Positions 34,970 to 44,130 of a stretch of DNA of 64,000 nucleotides are shown one piece after another. A program made the position numbers and the translations under genes. Within the stretch, counting starts at the first letter, position 1. Each line of letters begins with the position of its first letter. The stretch covers positions 1-64,000 of the forward strand of contig JANQHE010000057.1 in NCBI GenBank assembly GCA_028282785.1, in the 5' to 3' direction. The stretch is from Bacteroidales bacterium. GTDB taxonomy: Bacteria; Bacteroidota; Bacteroidia; Bacteroidales; UBA12077. The notes under the pieces were generated by a model. That model was given only the letters and a program-made list of their open reading frames with translations. It did not search any database and was not told the origin of the DNA.

Positions 34970-36457
34970 CTATTTCCTTTTCTTCTCTTTTTTCTTTTTC
35001 TTCTTCAAAAACTCCTTATAATTCTTATCCATTTTTTTTGCCCAGAAGCAATTTCCCTCACCTATTGGACCATATGGATTACTGACACTTTCCTCTTCTT
35101 TCTTGTTTTTTGGGCATCCAAACAAGAAACTAAATCCAAACCGGAGGTTTAATGTTCTTGTATCCAATGGTTTTATTATTCCCAACAGGTTGTCACTCAC
35201 CATGTGAAATTGTAATCCCTTACTGTGCCACGCCAAGCCAAGTCCTACGTTTTTGTAAGTATTATTCAGATATGACCAGCTTAAACTTGCCGAAAGTTTG
35301 TTCCACAATTTCGTGTTGGCAGAAAGCGTTAAAGATGAATGTAGTTTACCTCTATAGATCATGTTCCTGTTTACAATTCCAATCCCTAATTTGGGTTTGT
35401 ACTGATACATCCCTCCCAGGTATAACTGGGTTGGAAACCACGAATAATATTTATTTTGCGAAACAGTATGGTTAAAACTATTAAACAGAGTATCTGAAAA
35501 ATCAGCCAGATAATCCACATCATCAAGGTTGGCTCCGGTATAATTAAAATTACCGGTTAAACGAATATTATTCACATCGGATTTCCATCGAATAAAACCA
35601 AGGTCAAGCAAGCTTGCAGATAGCGTTAAATTTTCATCATATCTATGAATCCAACCAAGATCCAGGGCGAACCCTTTGTTTTTACCATTCATTAAAAAGC
35701 TTAAGATATTAATATCACCCATGGTAACACCTGTGATGTTTCCGTCGGCATCCTGGTTAACGGTCATTGGAAATGACGTATTGATGATAAGATCTCCCTC
35801 AACATTCAGATCAAATGTAGTTTCATCGGTATATAAACTCATTTTTGATTTACCGGAATATATACCAGCCTTACCAAATAGCATTTTTGCCCTTATGCCA
35901 AAAGTATTATAGGTATCCCAAACCTTAGATACTCCCAATGAATATTCCCTGTAATAAACCGTATTTGTTCTAAGATTATTGAATTTTTCCGTTTCGCCCA
36001 GAAATTGCGTATTCCCTTTCCAAACCAATTCAATTAAGCTACCGGGGTAAGTTATTCCGGAATTAATCTTCTCTGCAATATTGAAGGTTATATAATAATC
36101 GTTTCTGCGATAACCAAGTGAAATTAGGTCTAAATGAATTGCATTATCGATTAAATTGGATTTTTTTATCTTATCATAAAACGAGCTCATGTTAAGAGAT
36201 GCAGAACCTCCCGAGGACGAAAAGAGTTCATTAAATGAAAATACGGTATTCGAATAGTTTAAATGTGTAGATGTTAATAGAGGAAATCCTAAAAACCATT
36301 TACATTTTATCTGTACCGCTGGGTTTAACCGGTTCGATTGAGGAATATCATGTAATAAATAAAATGTATTGCTTTGTTGTGCAGAGCCACAGAAAAATAA
36401 TAGGATAAATCCTAAAATAAAGAATATGCTTTTTTTATTTAAAGGTTTATGTTTCAA
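34970..36457 (-). CDS. DUF5723-type outer-membrane barrel protein
   Basis: The 495-residue protein has a signal peptide (about 10-27, ending FCGSAQQ). The family's opening FYLLHDIPQSNRLNPAVQ follows, and a beta-barrel runs to about residue 450, with the near-terminal phrase TLNLRFGFSFLFG. The last 35 residues are a charged, lysine-rich tail (KKKKKKEKKRK). The opening motif, seen in PorP/SprF-like and DUF5723 proteins, suggests an outer-membrane protein related to the T9SS gliding-associated barrels, but the role is unknown. It lies 10 bases downstream of a lipoprotein gene, in the same operon. Confidence 0.78.
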   Translation of the reverse strand: MKHKPLNKKSIFFILGFILLFFCGSAQQSNTFYLLHDIPQSNRLNPAVQIKCKWFLGFPLLTSTHLNYSNTVFSFNELFSSSGGSASLNMSSFYDKIKKSNLIDNAIHLDLISLGYRRNDYYITFNIAEKINSGITYPGSLIELVWKGNTQFLGETEKFNNLRTNTVYYREYSLGVSKVWDTYNTFGIRAKMLFGKAGIYSGKSKMSLYTDETTFDLNVEGDLIINTSFPMTVNQDADGNITGVTMGDINILSFLMNGKNKGFALDLGWIHRYDENLTLSASLLDLGFIRWKSDVNNIRLTGNFNYTGANLDDVDYLADFSDTLFNSFNHTVSQNKYYSWFPTQLYLGGMYQYKPKLGIGIVNRNMIYRGKLHSSLTLSANTKLWNKLSASLSWSYLNNTYKNVGLGLAWHSKGLQFHMVSDNLLGIIKPLDTRTLNLRFGFSFLFGCPKNKKEEESVSNPYGPIGEGNCFWAKKMDKNYKEFLKKKKKKEKKRK

Positions 36458-36467
36458 AAGTTACTCT

Positions 36468-37268
36468 TTATTCAAGGTTATAGTTTGCTTCATTATTGGA
36501 AATTGTTAAGTTCAATTCCGCTTGCATACCCATCTGGATATCTATTGTATATGTCGGATAATAATCAATTAAGGCAGTATCTAATTGAAGATTCTGAATG
36601 CCACCCTCCACTAATAAGTATCTAACCGAAGAAAGCGCATCAATTTTTTCCTGCGAAATATATACATCGGTTTGAGTATGTTTTTTTTCAACAGTTTCTC
36701 CGTTACCTTGTAAGTTGCCTGGCTCAATTATCAGAGGTTCATCAGGAAAAAGAGAATCAACAACAATTTCATTAATATCTAAAAAGTAAGCCTGTACATT
36801 TGCATAAGCAGGAAAACCATTATACGTGTTGATTCGAAACATCAGGGTAACTATTTCCTCGGAAAACTCATTTAAATTTTCCAAATCAAACGGAAACTGG
36901 TAGGTTAAAGGAATATCTACTTCCTCGATCCAATCGGGGAAACCGGATAAATCATAGTCATTAAATAGATCCATATTAAATCCACTATCCTCATTCATTC
37001 CTAATGATCCATATCCCAAAGCCAAAGAAAAACCAGGCTCCCAGGCAGATTCCGGATTACCGAAATCGCTCGGTGCATCCTTGACACACGAAAAGAATAT
37101 TAGAAAAACCGACATGATAATAAATACCCAAACATATTTTCGACTTAAAAACTTTTTACAGTAAAAAATCAATTTTAGCCCAAACCTTAAAGGGAAATTG
37201 ATTTTTTCGGCACCCTTTGTTGGGGTAAAATGAAAAGATCTCTGCAAATTTTTAAATCGAAATAACAT
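36468..37268 (-). CDS. Lipoprotein of unknown function, upstream of DUF5723 gene
   Basis: As drawn the frame encodes 266 residues, but the lipoprotein signal (VWVFIIMSVFLIFFSC, Cys near residue 61) lies well inside. The true start is probably an internal codon just before it, and I cannot choose it with certainty. The mature part is acidic (SAWEPGFSLALGYGSLGMNEDSG) and beta-rich, with Thr/Asp-rich stretches typical of Bacteroidota surface lipoproteins. I recognise no named domain. It is 10 bases upstream of the DUF5723 barrel gene, so the two probably form a barrel-lipoprotein pair. Confidence 0.6.
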   Translation of the reverse strand: MLFRFKNLQRSFHFTPTKGAEKINFPLRFGLKLIFYCKKFLSRKYVWVFIIMSVFLIFFSCVKDAPSDFGNPESAWEPGFSLALGYGSLGMNEDSGFNMDLFNDYDLSGFPDWIEEVDIPLTYQFPFDLENLNEFSEEIVTLMFRINTYNGFPAYANVQAYFLDINEIVVDSLFPDEPLIIEPGNLQGNGETVEKKHTQTDVYISQEKIDALSSVRYLLVEGGIQNLQLDTALIDYYPTYTIDIQMGMQAELNLTISNNEANYNLE

Positions 37269-37595
37269 TACCCTAAAAATTATATCACATTCTAAAAAGT
37301 AAACTCAAGTTATAAAAAATTGTTTATCCGAACTATACAAAAACGGTAATTAAACATTATTTGGTATAAATGTTTCATCCTATATCTTAAAACATGTTAA
37401 TGTTAAATTAAAATTTATCTTCTAAAATATTTTTTTCGCAATTAAGTTCCTGATTACCAGTGTTTGTTTAAAAAACCAGAAATATCAATAAACATAATAG
37501 ATATAGGGGAATTTTCGTTAAACTAATCGTATTTATAAAGATCAAATAAAAATAAAACGCAGCAAGAAATTACTAACCATTTAAAATTTGTTGTT
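37269..37595. other. Divergent intergenic region
   Basis: These 327 AT-rich bases separate the lipoprotein-DUF5723 operon (minus) from the DUF427 gene (plus). They should hold both promoters. No strong inverted repeat or exact TAnnTTTG element stands out. Confidence 0.4.
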
Positions 37596-37880
37596 ATGGC
37601 ACAAGCAATCTGGAACGGAAAAGTAATAGCAGAAAGTGAAGACATCGTTCAAGTAGTTGATGCCTTTTATTTCCCAAAAGAATCCTTAAACATGGACTAT
37701 TTAAAACCAAGTACTACCAAAACGGTATGTTTCTGGAAAGGTGAAGCTTCATACTATGATATTATTGTTGAAGGCAGGTTAAATAAAGACGCGGCTTGGT
37801 ACTACCCTGATCCCAGCCCAATGGCTGAGAACGTTCGAAATAAAGTGGCTTTTTGGAAAGGAGTTGAAATTAAAATTTAA
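37596..37880 (+). CDS. DUF427 domain protein
   Basis: The 94-residue protein is a single DUF427 domain: AIWNGKVIAESEDIVQV, NMDYLKPSTTKTVCFWKGEASYYDI, and AAWYYPDPSPMAENVRNKVAFWKG match the family along the full length. Members form a small beta fold and their molecular role is not established. The stop lies 4 bases before the ATG of the MBL-fold gene, so the two are likely co-transcribed. Confidence 0.92.
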   Translation: MAQAIWNGKVIAESEDIVQVVDAFYFPKESLNMDYLKPSTTKTVCFWKGEASYYDIIVEGRLNKDAAWYYPDPSPMAENVRNKVAFWKGVEIKI

Positions 37881-37884
37881 TAAA

Positions 37885-38529
37885 ATGAATTGCGAGATTA
37901 AAACCATAATATTAGGAGGCTCTTCAGGTAATTGTTACCTGATTAAAAGCCATATCGGTTTTGTCTTGATTGATACCGGTGGAAAATCGAAACGTAAAAA
38001 ACTTGAAAAAGAACTTGAAAAAGCCGGATGTAATTCTGAAAATTTTCATTTGATCATTTTAACCCATGGTGATTACGACCATTCAGGCAATTGTGCTTAT
38101 TTAAAAGAAAAATATGGTGTTAAAGTAGCAATGCATATCAGAGATGAAAGAATGATGCGTTACGGAAGAGCAATTAAATATAAAAGAAAAAGTAAGAGCT
38201 TTATAAAATATTTATTCCTGTTATTTATAAAAATAAACCAATTTAAACCCGATTTCAATATTGATGAAGGATTTAGTTTATCATGCTACGGAATAAATGC
38301 AAGGGTAATACATTTGCCCGGCCACTCAAGGGGTTCGATAGGAATTTTAACCGATGATGGTGATTTATTTTGCGGCGATTTATTTACCAATATTAAAAAG
38401 CCCGAAATAAATAAAATCATGGAAAATGAATTAGATGCAAAGACCAGTATAAACAAATTAAAGAACTACTTAATTGATAAAATTTATCCCGGTCATGGAA
38501 AACCATTTCCTTTGAATTATTTATCCTGA
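37885..38529 (+). CDS. MBL-fold metallo-hydrolase
   Basis: The ATG at 37885 is preferred to the in-frame TTG at 37864, which overlaps the DUF427 gene. The 214-residue product has the metallo-beta-lactamase metal site HGDYDH at about 61-66, with LIDTGG before it, HLPGHSRGS and GDLF after it, and a final His in YPGHGKPF. The usual two-metal centre is therefore complete. Substrate is unknown; relatives include glyoxalase II-like and thiolester hydrolases. No signal peptide is visible, so it should be cytoplasmic. Confidence 0.9.
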   Translation: MNCEIKTIILGGSSGNCYLIKSHIGFVLIDTGGKSKRKKLEKELEKAGCNSENFHLIILTHGDYDHSGNCAYLKEKYGVKVAMHIRDERMMRYGRAIKYKRKSKSFIKYLFLLFIKINQFKPDFNIDEGFSLSCYGINARVIHLPGHSRGSIGILTDDGDLFCGDLFTNIKKPEINKIMENELDAKTSINKLKNYLIDKIYPGHGKPFPLNYLS

Positions 38530-38591
38530 TTTTAAATATCTTGATTGGGTAAATAAATTATCTTTTGTAATTTCCCCAATATTTCTTTGCT

Positions 38592-39161
38592 ATGGAACTA
38601 AACTTCATACAAAGTCTTTTTAAACATTTCAATTTTACTAACGTGGATTGGGAAATAACCGAGCAATATTTTCATATTGGTGAGTTAAAAGCCAGGGAAT
38701 TCTTTTTGAACGAAGGTAAAGTTTCGGATAGAATTGGTGTAGTGGAATCGGGACTTTTAAGGACATTTTGTTATGATGAGAATGGAAATGAAATTACAAC
38801 ACAATTTCATGTTCCCGGAACACTGGTTATATCAAATACAAGTTTTAACCAACAAGTTCTTTCCAGAGAAAACATAAAAGCAATTGAATTTTCTAAATTG
38901 ATCATTTTTACTTATAAAAATATGCAGGAGCTACTTAAAAGAGTTCCTGCCTGGCAACAAATTCCTCTTGCTGCTTCCGAATATAAAAACAGGCAAAAAG
39001 AAAAACGAATTCTTGAGCTTCAAACAATGTCTGCCAAAGAAAGATATTTGAAATTCCTTGAAAAGTATCCGCAAATTTGCAGAAGTGCCACCGTTGGACA
39101 AATTGCTTCTTATCTGGGAATCGATATCGCAACCTTGAGCAGGATCAGAAGAAATATTTAA
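38592..39161 (+). CDS. Crp/Fnr-family transcription regulator
   Basis: The 189-residue protein has a cyclic-nucleotide-binding-like beta roll (about 20-110, SDRIGVVESGLLRTFCYDENGNEITTQFHVPG) and a C-terminal winged helix (about 140-189, VGQIASYLGIDIATLSRIRR). No cysteine cluster for an Fe-S centre is visible, so it is not a true oxygen-sensing Fnr. It is of the common Bacteroidota type that regulates local oxidoreductase or transporter genes; its target is not evident here. Confidence 0.92.
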   Translation: MELNFIQSLFKHFNFTNVDWEITEQYFHIGELKAREFFLNEGKVSDRIGVVESGLLRTFCYDENGNEITTQFHVPGTLVISNTSFNQQVLSRENIKAIEFSKLIIFTYKNMQELLKRVPAWQQIPLAASEYKNRQKEKRILELQTMSAKERYLKFLEKYPQICRSATVGQIASYLGIDIATLSRIRRNI

Positions 39162-39195
39162 CTTGATACGGTTTTCATTATTTTTATACCATACC

Positions 39196-39225
39196 TTGTA
39201 TAAAACGTTATATAAAATATCTTTG
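39196..39225 (+). promoter_or_regulatory. Bacteroidota-type promoter for the LytTR gene
   Basis: A TTG at 39196-39198 and TATCTTTG at 39218-39225, 19 bases apart, match the Bacteroidota -33/-7 promoter (TTG, then TAnnTTTG) in both sequence and spacing. The -7 box ends 25 bases before the ATG of the LytTR gene. Confidence 0.7.
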
Positions 39226-39250
39226 AAACGAATTAGATTTTTTTAAATAT

Positions 39251-40096
39251 ATGAAGGTTATAAAAAGATCCTTTAATCAAAACTATTTAATAAAAAAGCC
39301 AACAGTTGGTGCTTTAACATTTATCATTTTTATATGGTGTTTTGCTTTGCTTTACCGGCCCTTTGAATTTGATTATAATACACGCTTTCATTTTAGTATC
39401 AGTTTGTTATTATTTGGTTTGGGAGGAAGTCTTTCTTATATAGGTTTTATTTATCTAACAAAATTTTTATTCCCCAAATTTTATAGTACTAAAAATTGGA
39501 CCTTTTTAAAAGAAATTCTAATTATTGTTTTGTCTTTGATTATAACAGGAATTACCGTATATTTTTTAGGTTATTTGATTAATCTAAAAAACTCGCCGGT
39601 AAGTATCAGCGGATTACTTGACGCAGTCAAAATGATATTTTTAATGGGTATTATTCCATTTGGAGTTCTATTGATCAAAAATATTGGAAATCCATTTATT
39701 AGCACCTACGATATTGCTGAGGAAACAGGACAGTTTAATAACTCTATTGTAGAGATTCAATCCGCGTTAAAAGAAAAACTGCAAATTTCGGTAGAGAACC
39801 TGGTATATATTATCTCCAATGGTAACTACGTTGATTTTTATTTAAATGAAAATGATAAAATTATCAGAAAAACGCTGCGTAACAGTTTAAATGACATTGA
39901 AAAACAGTTGGCAGACTTTCCTTTTTGCGTAAGAACTCACCGAGCGTATATAGTAAATATAAATTTCTTAATTAACAAAAAAGGAAATGCCCAAGGTTAT
40001 CGTTTAACTCTTGAAGGGGTGAATGAAGAAATACCTGTTTCGCGAAAAAAAATTACCGGATTTGACGCTGCCTATAAAATCTCAAAAGTTAAATAG
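39251..40096 (+). CDS. LytTR-type DNA-binding protein with four membrane helices
   Basis: The 281-residue protein has four predicted membrane helices (about 19-40, 48-72, 85-108, 120-142) and a C-terminal LytTR domain at about 178-275 (ENLVYIISNGNYVDFYL, RTHRAYIVNINFLI, IPVSRKKITGF). The LytTR fold binds direct repeats. Membrane-anchored LytTR proteins without a receiver are common in Bacteroidota and may sense envelope state through the helices. The gene is followed 168 bases later by an outer-membrane receptor that may be its target. Confidence 0.9.
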   Translation: MKVIKRSFNQNYLIKKPTVGALTFIIFIWCFALLYRPFEFDYNTRFHFSISLLLFGLGGSLSYIGFIYLTKFLFPKFYSTKNWTFLKEILIIVLSLIITGITVYFLGYLINLKNSPVSISGLLDAVKMIFLMGIIPFGVLLIKNIGNPFISTYDIAEETGQFNNSIVEIQSALKEKLQISVENLVYIISNGNYVDFYLNENDKIIRKTLRNSLNDIEKQLADFPFCVRTHRAYIVNINFLINKKGNAQGYRLTLEGVNEEIPVSRKKITGFDAAYKISKVK

Positions 40097-40264
40097 TTTG
40101 TTTTTTATAACAAATTCTTGTCATCCGTAACATCGCTAAAGGGCCAGAAAAGCTTAATCTTGTTCACTGTAACAATTCTTTGATTTGTATCCCATATTTT
40201 GGGGTGGCTAATTATTTATGCTCTACTTGCAGACAATTTATTTACTAATCCCAAACTAATTTTT

Positions 40265-42649
40265 ATGAATAATTTGTCTCAGCAAAAAAGAATTCTGCTA
40301 CTGTTCTTAATTACATTAATAAGTTTTAATCATACTAAAGGACAATCAGGTATTATTTTCGGAAAGATCAAAAATATTAATACTGATCAACCCGTAATGT
40401 ATGCAGCGGTTAGCATACACAACCAAAACGATTCTTCAGTTCATCTTAGTACGATTACTAATGATGAAGGTATTTTCTCGATAGATCAGGTTAAAAATGG
40501 TTTGTACTACTTAAAAGCTTCTTGCCTTGGCTTTAATGAGTCGGTAATAAAAAATATCCACATCAATTCTAACCAGCAAAAGTATGATTGCAAAACGATC
40601 GAATTGGAAGAAAAATCATTTTTAATAGAAGAAATACAAGTAACTGCTAACAGGGCAAGAGGAAAATCCAATAATGAAAAAACCATATATACGGTTAAAA
40701 GTGAAATGGCAAATGTTTCGAACAGCGGAACCGAATTGTTAAAGCATATTCCCGGTATACAACTGGACCTAAAGAAAAACATTTATCTGGATGGAAAATC
40801 GGATATTATCATATTAGTTAACGGTAAAGAACGGGACAAAGGCTTTCTTGATCAGTTAAACTCTGAAAAAATAGACCGAATAGAAGTTTCCGTTGGTTCG
40901 TCATCTAAATATGATGCCGATGCCGCCGGCACTATAAACATCATCTTAAAAAAAGAAGAAAACCAGGGCTTAGGAAGTAATTTAAATTTAGAACTACCTT
41001 TAACAAGCTCTGCCATTTTTATTAATCCTTCTTATAGTTTCAGTTATGGAAAAAGAAAGCTTAACTTATTTTTAAATTATACCGGAGGATTTCATTATTT
41101 TGATATAGAAAGTAACCGAAAATACAATACATTTTCTAATAATGAAGATTTTGACATTTCAAATAATTCAGTTTTAAATCAAAAAAACTGGAACCATCGT
41201 ATCAATCTATCTATAGACTATTCAATTAATAAAAAGAATAGTCTAACATTTTATTCTTACTATAATCCGTACAAAAGTGAATTTGATGGCACAACCAAGT
41301 CTGAAATAATCAGTTCTGACAACATTCAGAGCAATATCAATTATTCAAATAATGAAAAAGACCGAAATACGGCTAATCTATATTCGTTATTTTATAAGCA
41401 TTCATTTGATAATAACTCTTCCGAACTAACTATTGATTTAAGTTTTTATAATTTTAAGGGAAATAGCAATTATTCGGTTTGGAACATAAGTAAAACTGGA
41501 AATTACAATTATTTACCTTCCGATAGTACAGAATATTGTACGAAATACCACCCGGATCGATTTTCACATTATATAAAACTGGATTATACAACCATCATCA
41601 ATGATAAAATAAAAATGGATTTAGGTTCTAAGTATATGTATAGTAATTATAAAAACAGGAATTCTAATGATTTTAATTATTTTAGAAAGAATTTGGCTGC
41701 ATATTGTATGTTTACTCATAATTATAAAAAAATCAAAACAACCTTAGGTTTTCGGGGAGAATTTTTAAATGCCTTTCTTGAAGATGAGCTTAATAAAAAT
41801 TATTATTCCATATTACCTTATTTTGTAATTAGTTATAACATAACGAAAAATCATAATCTGAAGCTAAGCTATAAAAGATCAACCTTTAGTCCGGGGCTTT
41901 ACGATTTAAACTCCGCAATTATTGCTAACGACCTATATTCAGTTCAAACAGGTAATCCGGGTTTAGTTATAGGATACAATAATATTTTTGCTCTTGAATA
42001 TTCAACACAAATAAAAACCAGTTATTTAGCATTTCAAGGATATTATGAACTTAAAAAAGATAATATCCAAGACATTGGAGAGTATACATCTGAGGGACTG
42101 ATCTTATTCACACCTGAAAATATTGAACGAGAAACTAATTATGGCCTTAAATTATCAGGGAGTCTATCATTATTAAAAGCATTTCATTTAGTTCCTTATT
42201 TTAAAGTTTATAGATATAAAATAAAAGATAATGCAAACTTATTTTATCAAAGTAATAAGTCAGGAACAAGCATTGATGCTTCCCTATCAGCAATAATTGC
42301 ATTTAAGCATGATCTCTCTGTATCTTTCATGTATCAATATGCAAGCACTAACTATTTTATTCAGAATAGAACATTTACCGATGATCTTTATTTCTTTGGC
42401 ATTGACAAAAAGTTTGGTAATAATATGAAGGTGGGGCTTGCGGCAGCTCTTCCGTTTAAAAATTCATTTACTTATTATGGGAATAAATACAACGCTGAAA
42501 ATTTTAACTTCAACCAGGAAGAAAACATAACATTCTCGATATTCCCATTTTGGTTTAAATTCAGCTACTCCTTTAATTCCGGAAAAAAAGTTAAGAGTAA
42601 ACAATGGAAAAATGATATGAATGAAGTAAAATCCAAGAGTATATTTTAA
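40265..42649 (+). CDS. TonB-dependent-receptor-like outer-membrane protein (CarboxypepD_reg-like, OMP_b-brl_3 type)
   Basis: The ATG at 40265 gives a proper signal peptide (MNNLSQQKRILLLFLITLISF...KGQ); the frame opens 66 bases earlier at a TTG that lacks support. The 794-residue product has a carboxypeptidase-regulatory-like domain (about 28-115, IIFGKIKNINTDQPVMYAAVSIHN), a plug-like domain (about 130-230, LLKHIPGIQLDLKKNIYLDGKSDIIILVNGKE, KIDRIEVSVGSSSKYDADAAGTINIILKK), and a barrel. The C-terminus ends SGKKVKSKQWK..., beyond the last strand. It belongs to the receptor-like family lacking a strict TonB box. Cargo is unknown. It follows the LytTR regulator gene. Confidence 0.88.
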   Translation: MNNLSQQKRILLLFLITLISFNHTKGQSGIIFGKIKNINTDQPVMYAAVSIHNQNDSSVHLSTITNDEGIFSIDQVKNGLYYLKASCLGFNESVIKNIHINSNQQKYDCKTIELEEKSFLIEEIQVTANRARGKSNNEKTIYTVKSEMANVSNSGTELLKHIPGIQLDLKKNIYLDGKSDIIILVNGKERDKGFLDQLNSEKIDRIEVSVGSSSKYDADAAGTINIILKKEENQGLGSNLNLELPLTSSAIFINPSYSFSYGKRKLNLFLNYTGGFHYFDIESNRKYNTFSNNEDFDISNNSVLNQKNWNHRINLSIDYSINKKNSLTFYSYYNPYKSEFDGTTKSEIISSDNIQSNINYSNNEKDRNTANLYSLFYKHSFDNNSSELTIDLSFYNFKGNSNYSVWNISKTGNYNYLPSDSTEYCTKYHPDRFSHYIKLDYTTIINDKIKMDLGSKYMYSNYKNRNSNDFNYFRKNLAAYCMFTHNYKKIKTTLGFRGEFLNAFLEDELNKNYYSILPYFVISYNITKNHNLKLSYKRSTFSPGLYDLNSAIIANDLYSVQTGNPGLVIGYNNIFALEYSTQIKTSYLAFQGYYELKKDNIQDIGEYTSEGLILFTPENIERETNYGLKLSGSLSLLKAFHLVPYFKVYRYKIKDNANLFYQSNKSGTSIDASLSAIIAFKHDLSVSFMYQYASTNYFIQNRTFTDDLYFFGIDKKFGNNMKVGLAAALPFKNSFTYYGNKYNAENFNFNQEENITFSIFPFWFKFSYSFNSGKKVKSKQWKNDMNEVKSKSIF

Positions 42650-42732
42650 TGTTCTTTTCCTTTTTTGACATTTATCAAACAATCTATTAGCCTAAACTTC
42701 TGATCTTTACAAAAATTAAACTTGTAAAAATC

Positions 42733-43563
42733 ATGAAAATATTAGTTATTGGTGCAAGTGGAATGCTTGCAAAACCAGTTGTAAAAAAACTGGATGAAGC
42801 TGGCTTTAAAATCCGGTTATTTTCAAGAACTGTAAATTCATCGATGTATGAAAAAAATTATGAAATCGTTAATGGAGATGTTTTTGTAAAACCGGACATT
42901 GAAAAAGCGATGGATCATTGTGATGCAATTTATATCACTTTATCTAAATTAGATGAAGCGGAAGCAGTTAAATCCATCGTTGAAGCAGCTAAAAAAAAGC
43001 ATATAAAACTGATCGGGCTGGTTTCAGGAGCATCTGTTTCAAAAGAAAACAGGTGGTTTTGGATGATTGATAATAAATTTCAAGCTGAGCAAGCGATCAT
43101 TAATAGCGGAATTCCCTACATTATTTTCAGGCCAACATGGTTCATGGAATCTTTGAGTTTGATGGTAATGGACGGAAGAGCCATGCTAATCGGGAAACAG
43201 CCAAACCCTTCGCACTGGTTAGCTGCTGATGATTTTGGAAGAATGGTTGCTACTGCATTTAAGAAAACAGAGGCCCAAAATAAAATCTTTTATTGCTATG
43301 GCCCGGAAAAATTCTTAATGAAAGATATTTTAACAAAGTATTGCACTGAACTGCACCCTGAAGTAAAAAAAGTATCTTCTTTGCCAATAGGATTGATGAA
43401 ATTCATTGCCTTTTTAACCGCTAAAAAAGAATTAAAGATGGCAACATCCATGTTTGCATATTTTGAAAAAGTTGGTGAAACAGCTAATAACTCCGAAACT
43501 GATGAAATTTTAGGAAAACCTGAAATTACTTTTGATCAATGGATAAAAACCCGGAAAAAATAA
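42733..43563 (+). CDS. NmrA-like NAD(P)-binding oxidoreductase
   Basis: The 276-residue protein begins with the atypical SDR nucleotide-binding motif MKILVIGASGMLAKPVVKKL (GASGxxA). It continues with DAIYITLSKLDEAEAVKSIVEAAKK and the YIIFRPTWFME core of NmrA/HSCARG-like proteins. Such proteins sense or use NAD(P)H; some have no catalytic Tyr-x-x-x-Lys, and I see none here. It lies 4 bases before a small membrane protein gene. Confidence 0.85.
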   Translation: MKILVIGASGMLAKPVVKKLDEAGFKIRLFSRTVNSSMYEKNYEIVNGDVFVKPDIEKAMDHCDAIYITLSKLDEAEAVKSIVEAAKKKHIKLIGLVSGASVSKENRWFWMIDNKFQAEQAIINSGIPYIIFRPTWFMESLSLMVMDGRAMLIGKQPNPSHWLAADDFGRMVATAFKKTEAQNKIFYCYGPEKFLMKDILTKYCTELHPEVKKVSSLPIGLMKFIAFLTAKKELKMATSMFAYFEKVGETANNSETDEILGKPEITFDQWIKTRKK

Positions 43564-43567
43564 ACGT

Positions 43568-43930
43568 ATGGCAACTAAACTGGTAGCAAACTCCATATTA
43601 TTTATTTTAATTATTATTTCAGGAATTTGGTTAAGTAAGCCAGGGAAACCATATAACCCTGTGACTTTTAATACTCATAAGTTCGTCGCACTGGTTTTCA
43701 TTGTTTATACCATTATATTAGCAAAAGGGTTAGTAAAAACTGTTGAAATGAGTTCAATGAATTGGCTGTTTCTGATCCTATCAGGATTTCTTATCCTTTT
43801 GGTTTTAGTTTCGGGAGGAATTATCAGTAGCAAAGTAGAAATAATAAAGCCTTTTGTAATTGTTCATAAAGTTTCTTCAGGTGTGGTATTAATTGTTTTA
43901 GCCTGTTGGTTCTATTTTGCATTAAAATGA
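43568..43930 (+). CDS. Small four-helix membrane protein of unknown function
   Basis: The 120-residue protein is almost entirely hydrophobic, with four predicted membrane helices (about 4-22, 32-50, 62-84, 97-118). It has an early KPGKPYNPVTFNTHKFVAL loop, and His residues in helices 2 and 4 (NTHKF, IVHKV) could hold haem, but that is speculation. I recognise no named family. It follows the NmrA-like gene by 4 bases and is probably co-transcribed. Confidence 0.6.
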   Translation: MATKLVANSILFILIIISGIWLSKPGKPYNPVTFNTHKFVALVFIVYTIILAKGLVKTVEMSSMNWLFLILSGFLILLVLVSGGIISSKVEIIKPFVIVHKVSSGVVLIVLACWFYFALK

Positions 43931-44064
43931 AACTATAATCCACATATAAACTGGTTTTACAAACTAATATCCTGCAACAGATTCAATGAACATTGTTAAA
44001 TTCTGAGTGTTTCTCCAATAAATGTTGTTCTAATTTCTGTGTATCATGAGAATTCTATTTTTTC

Positions 44065-44085
44065 TGATATAACAGTGTTATATCA
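44065..44085. promoter_or_regulatory. Perfect 21-base palindrome upstream of the DUF255 gene
   Basis: TGATATAAC and GTTATATCA form perfect 9-base arms around the spacer AGT. It lies 45 bases upstream of the DUF255 start. This length and symmetry fit a dimeric repressor or activator such as a TetR/GntR/Crp type, but no cognate regulator is adjacent. Confidence 0.55.
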
Positions 44086-44130
44086 TTAAACTCATGTGTC
44101 CGGATTCATAACATAAAAAGTAAAACAGAG

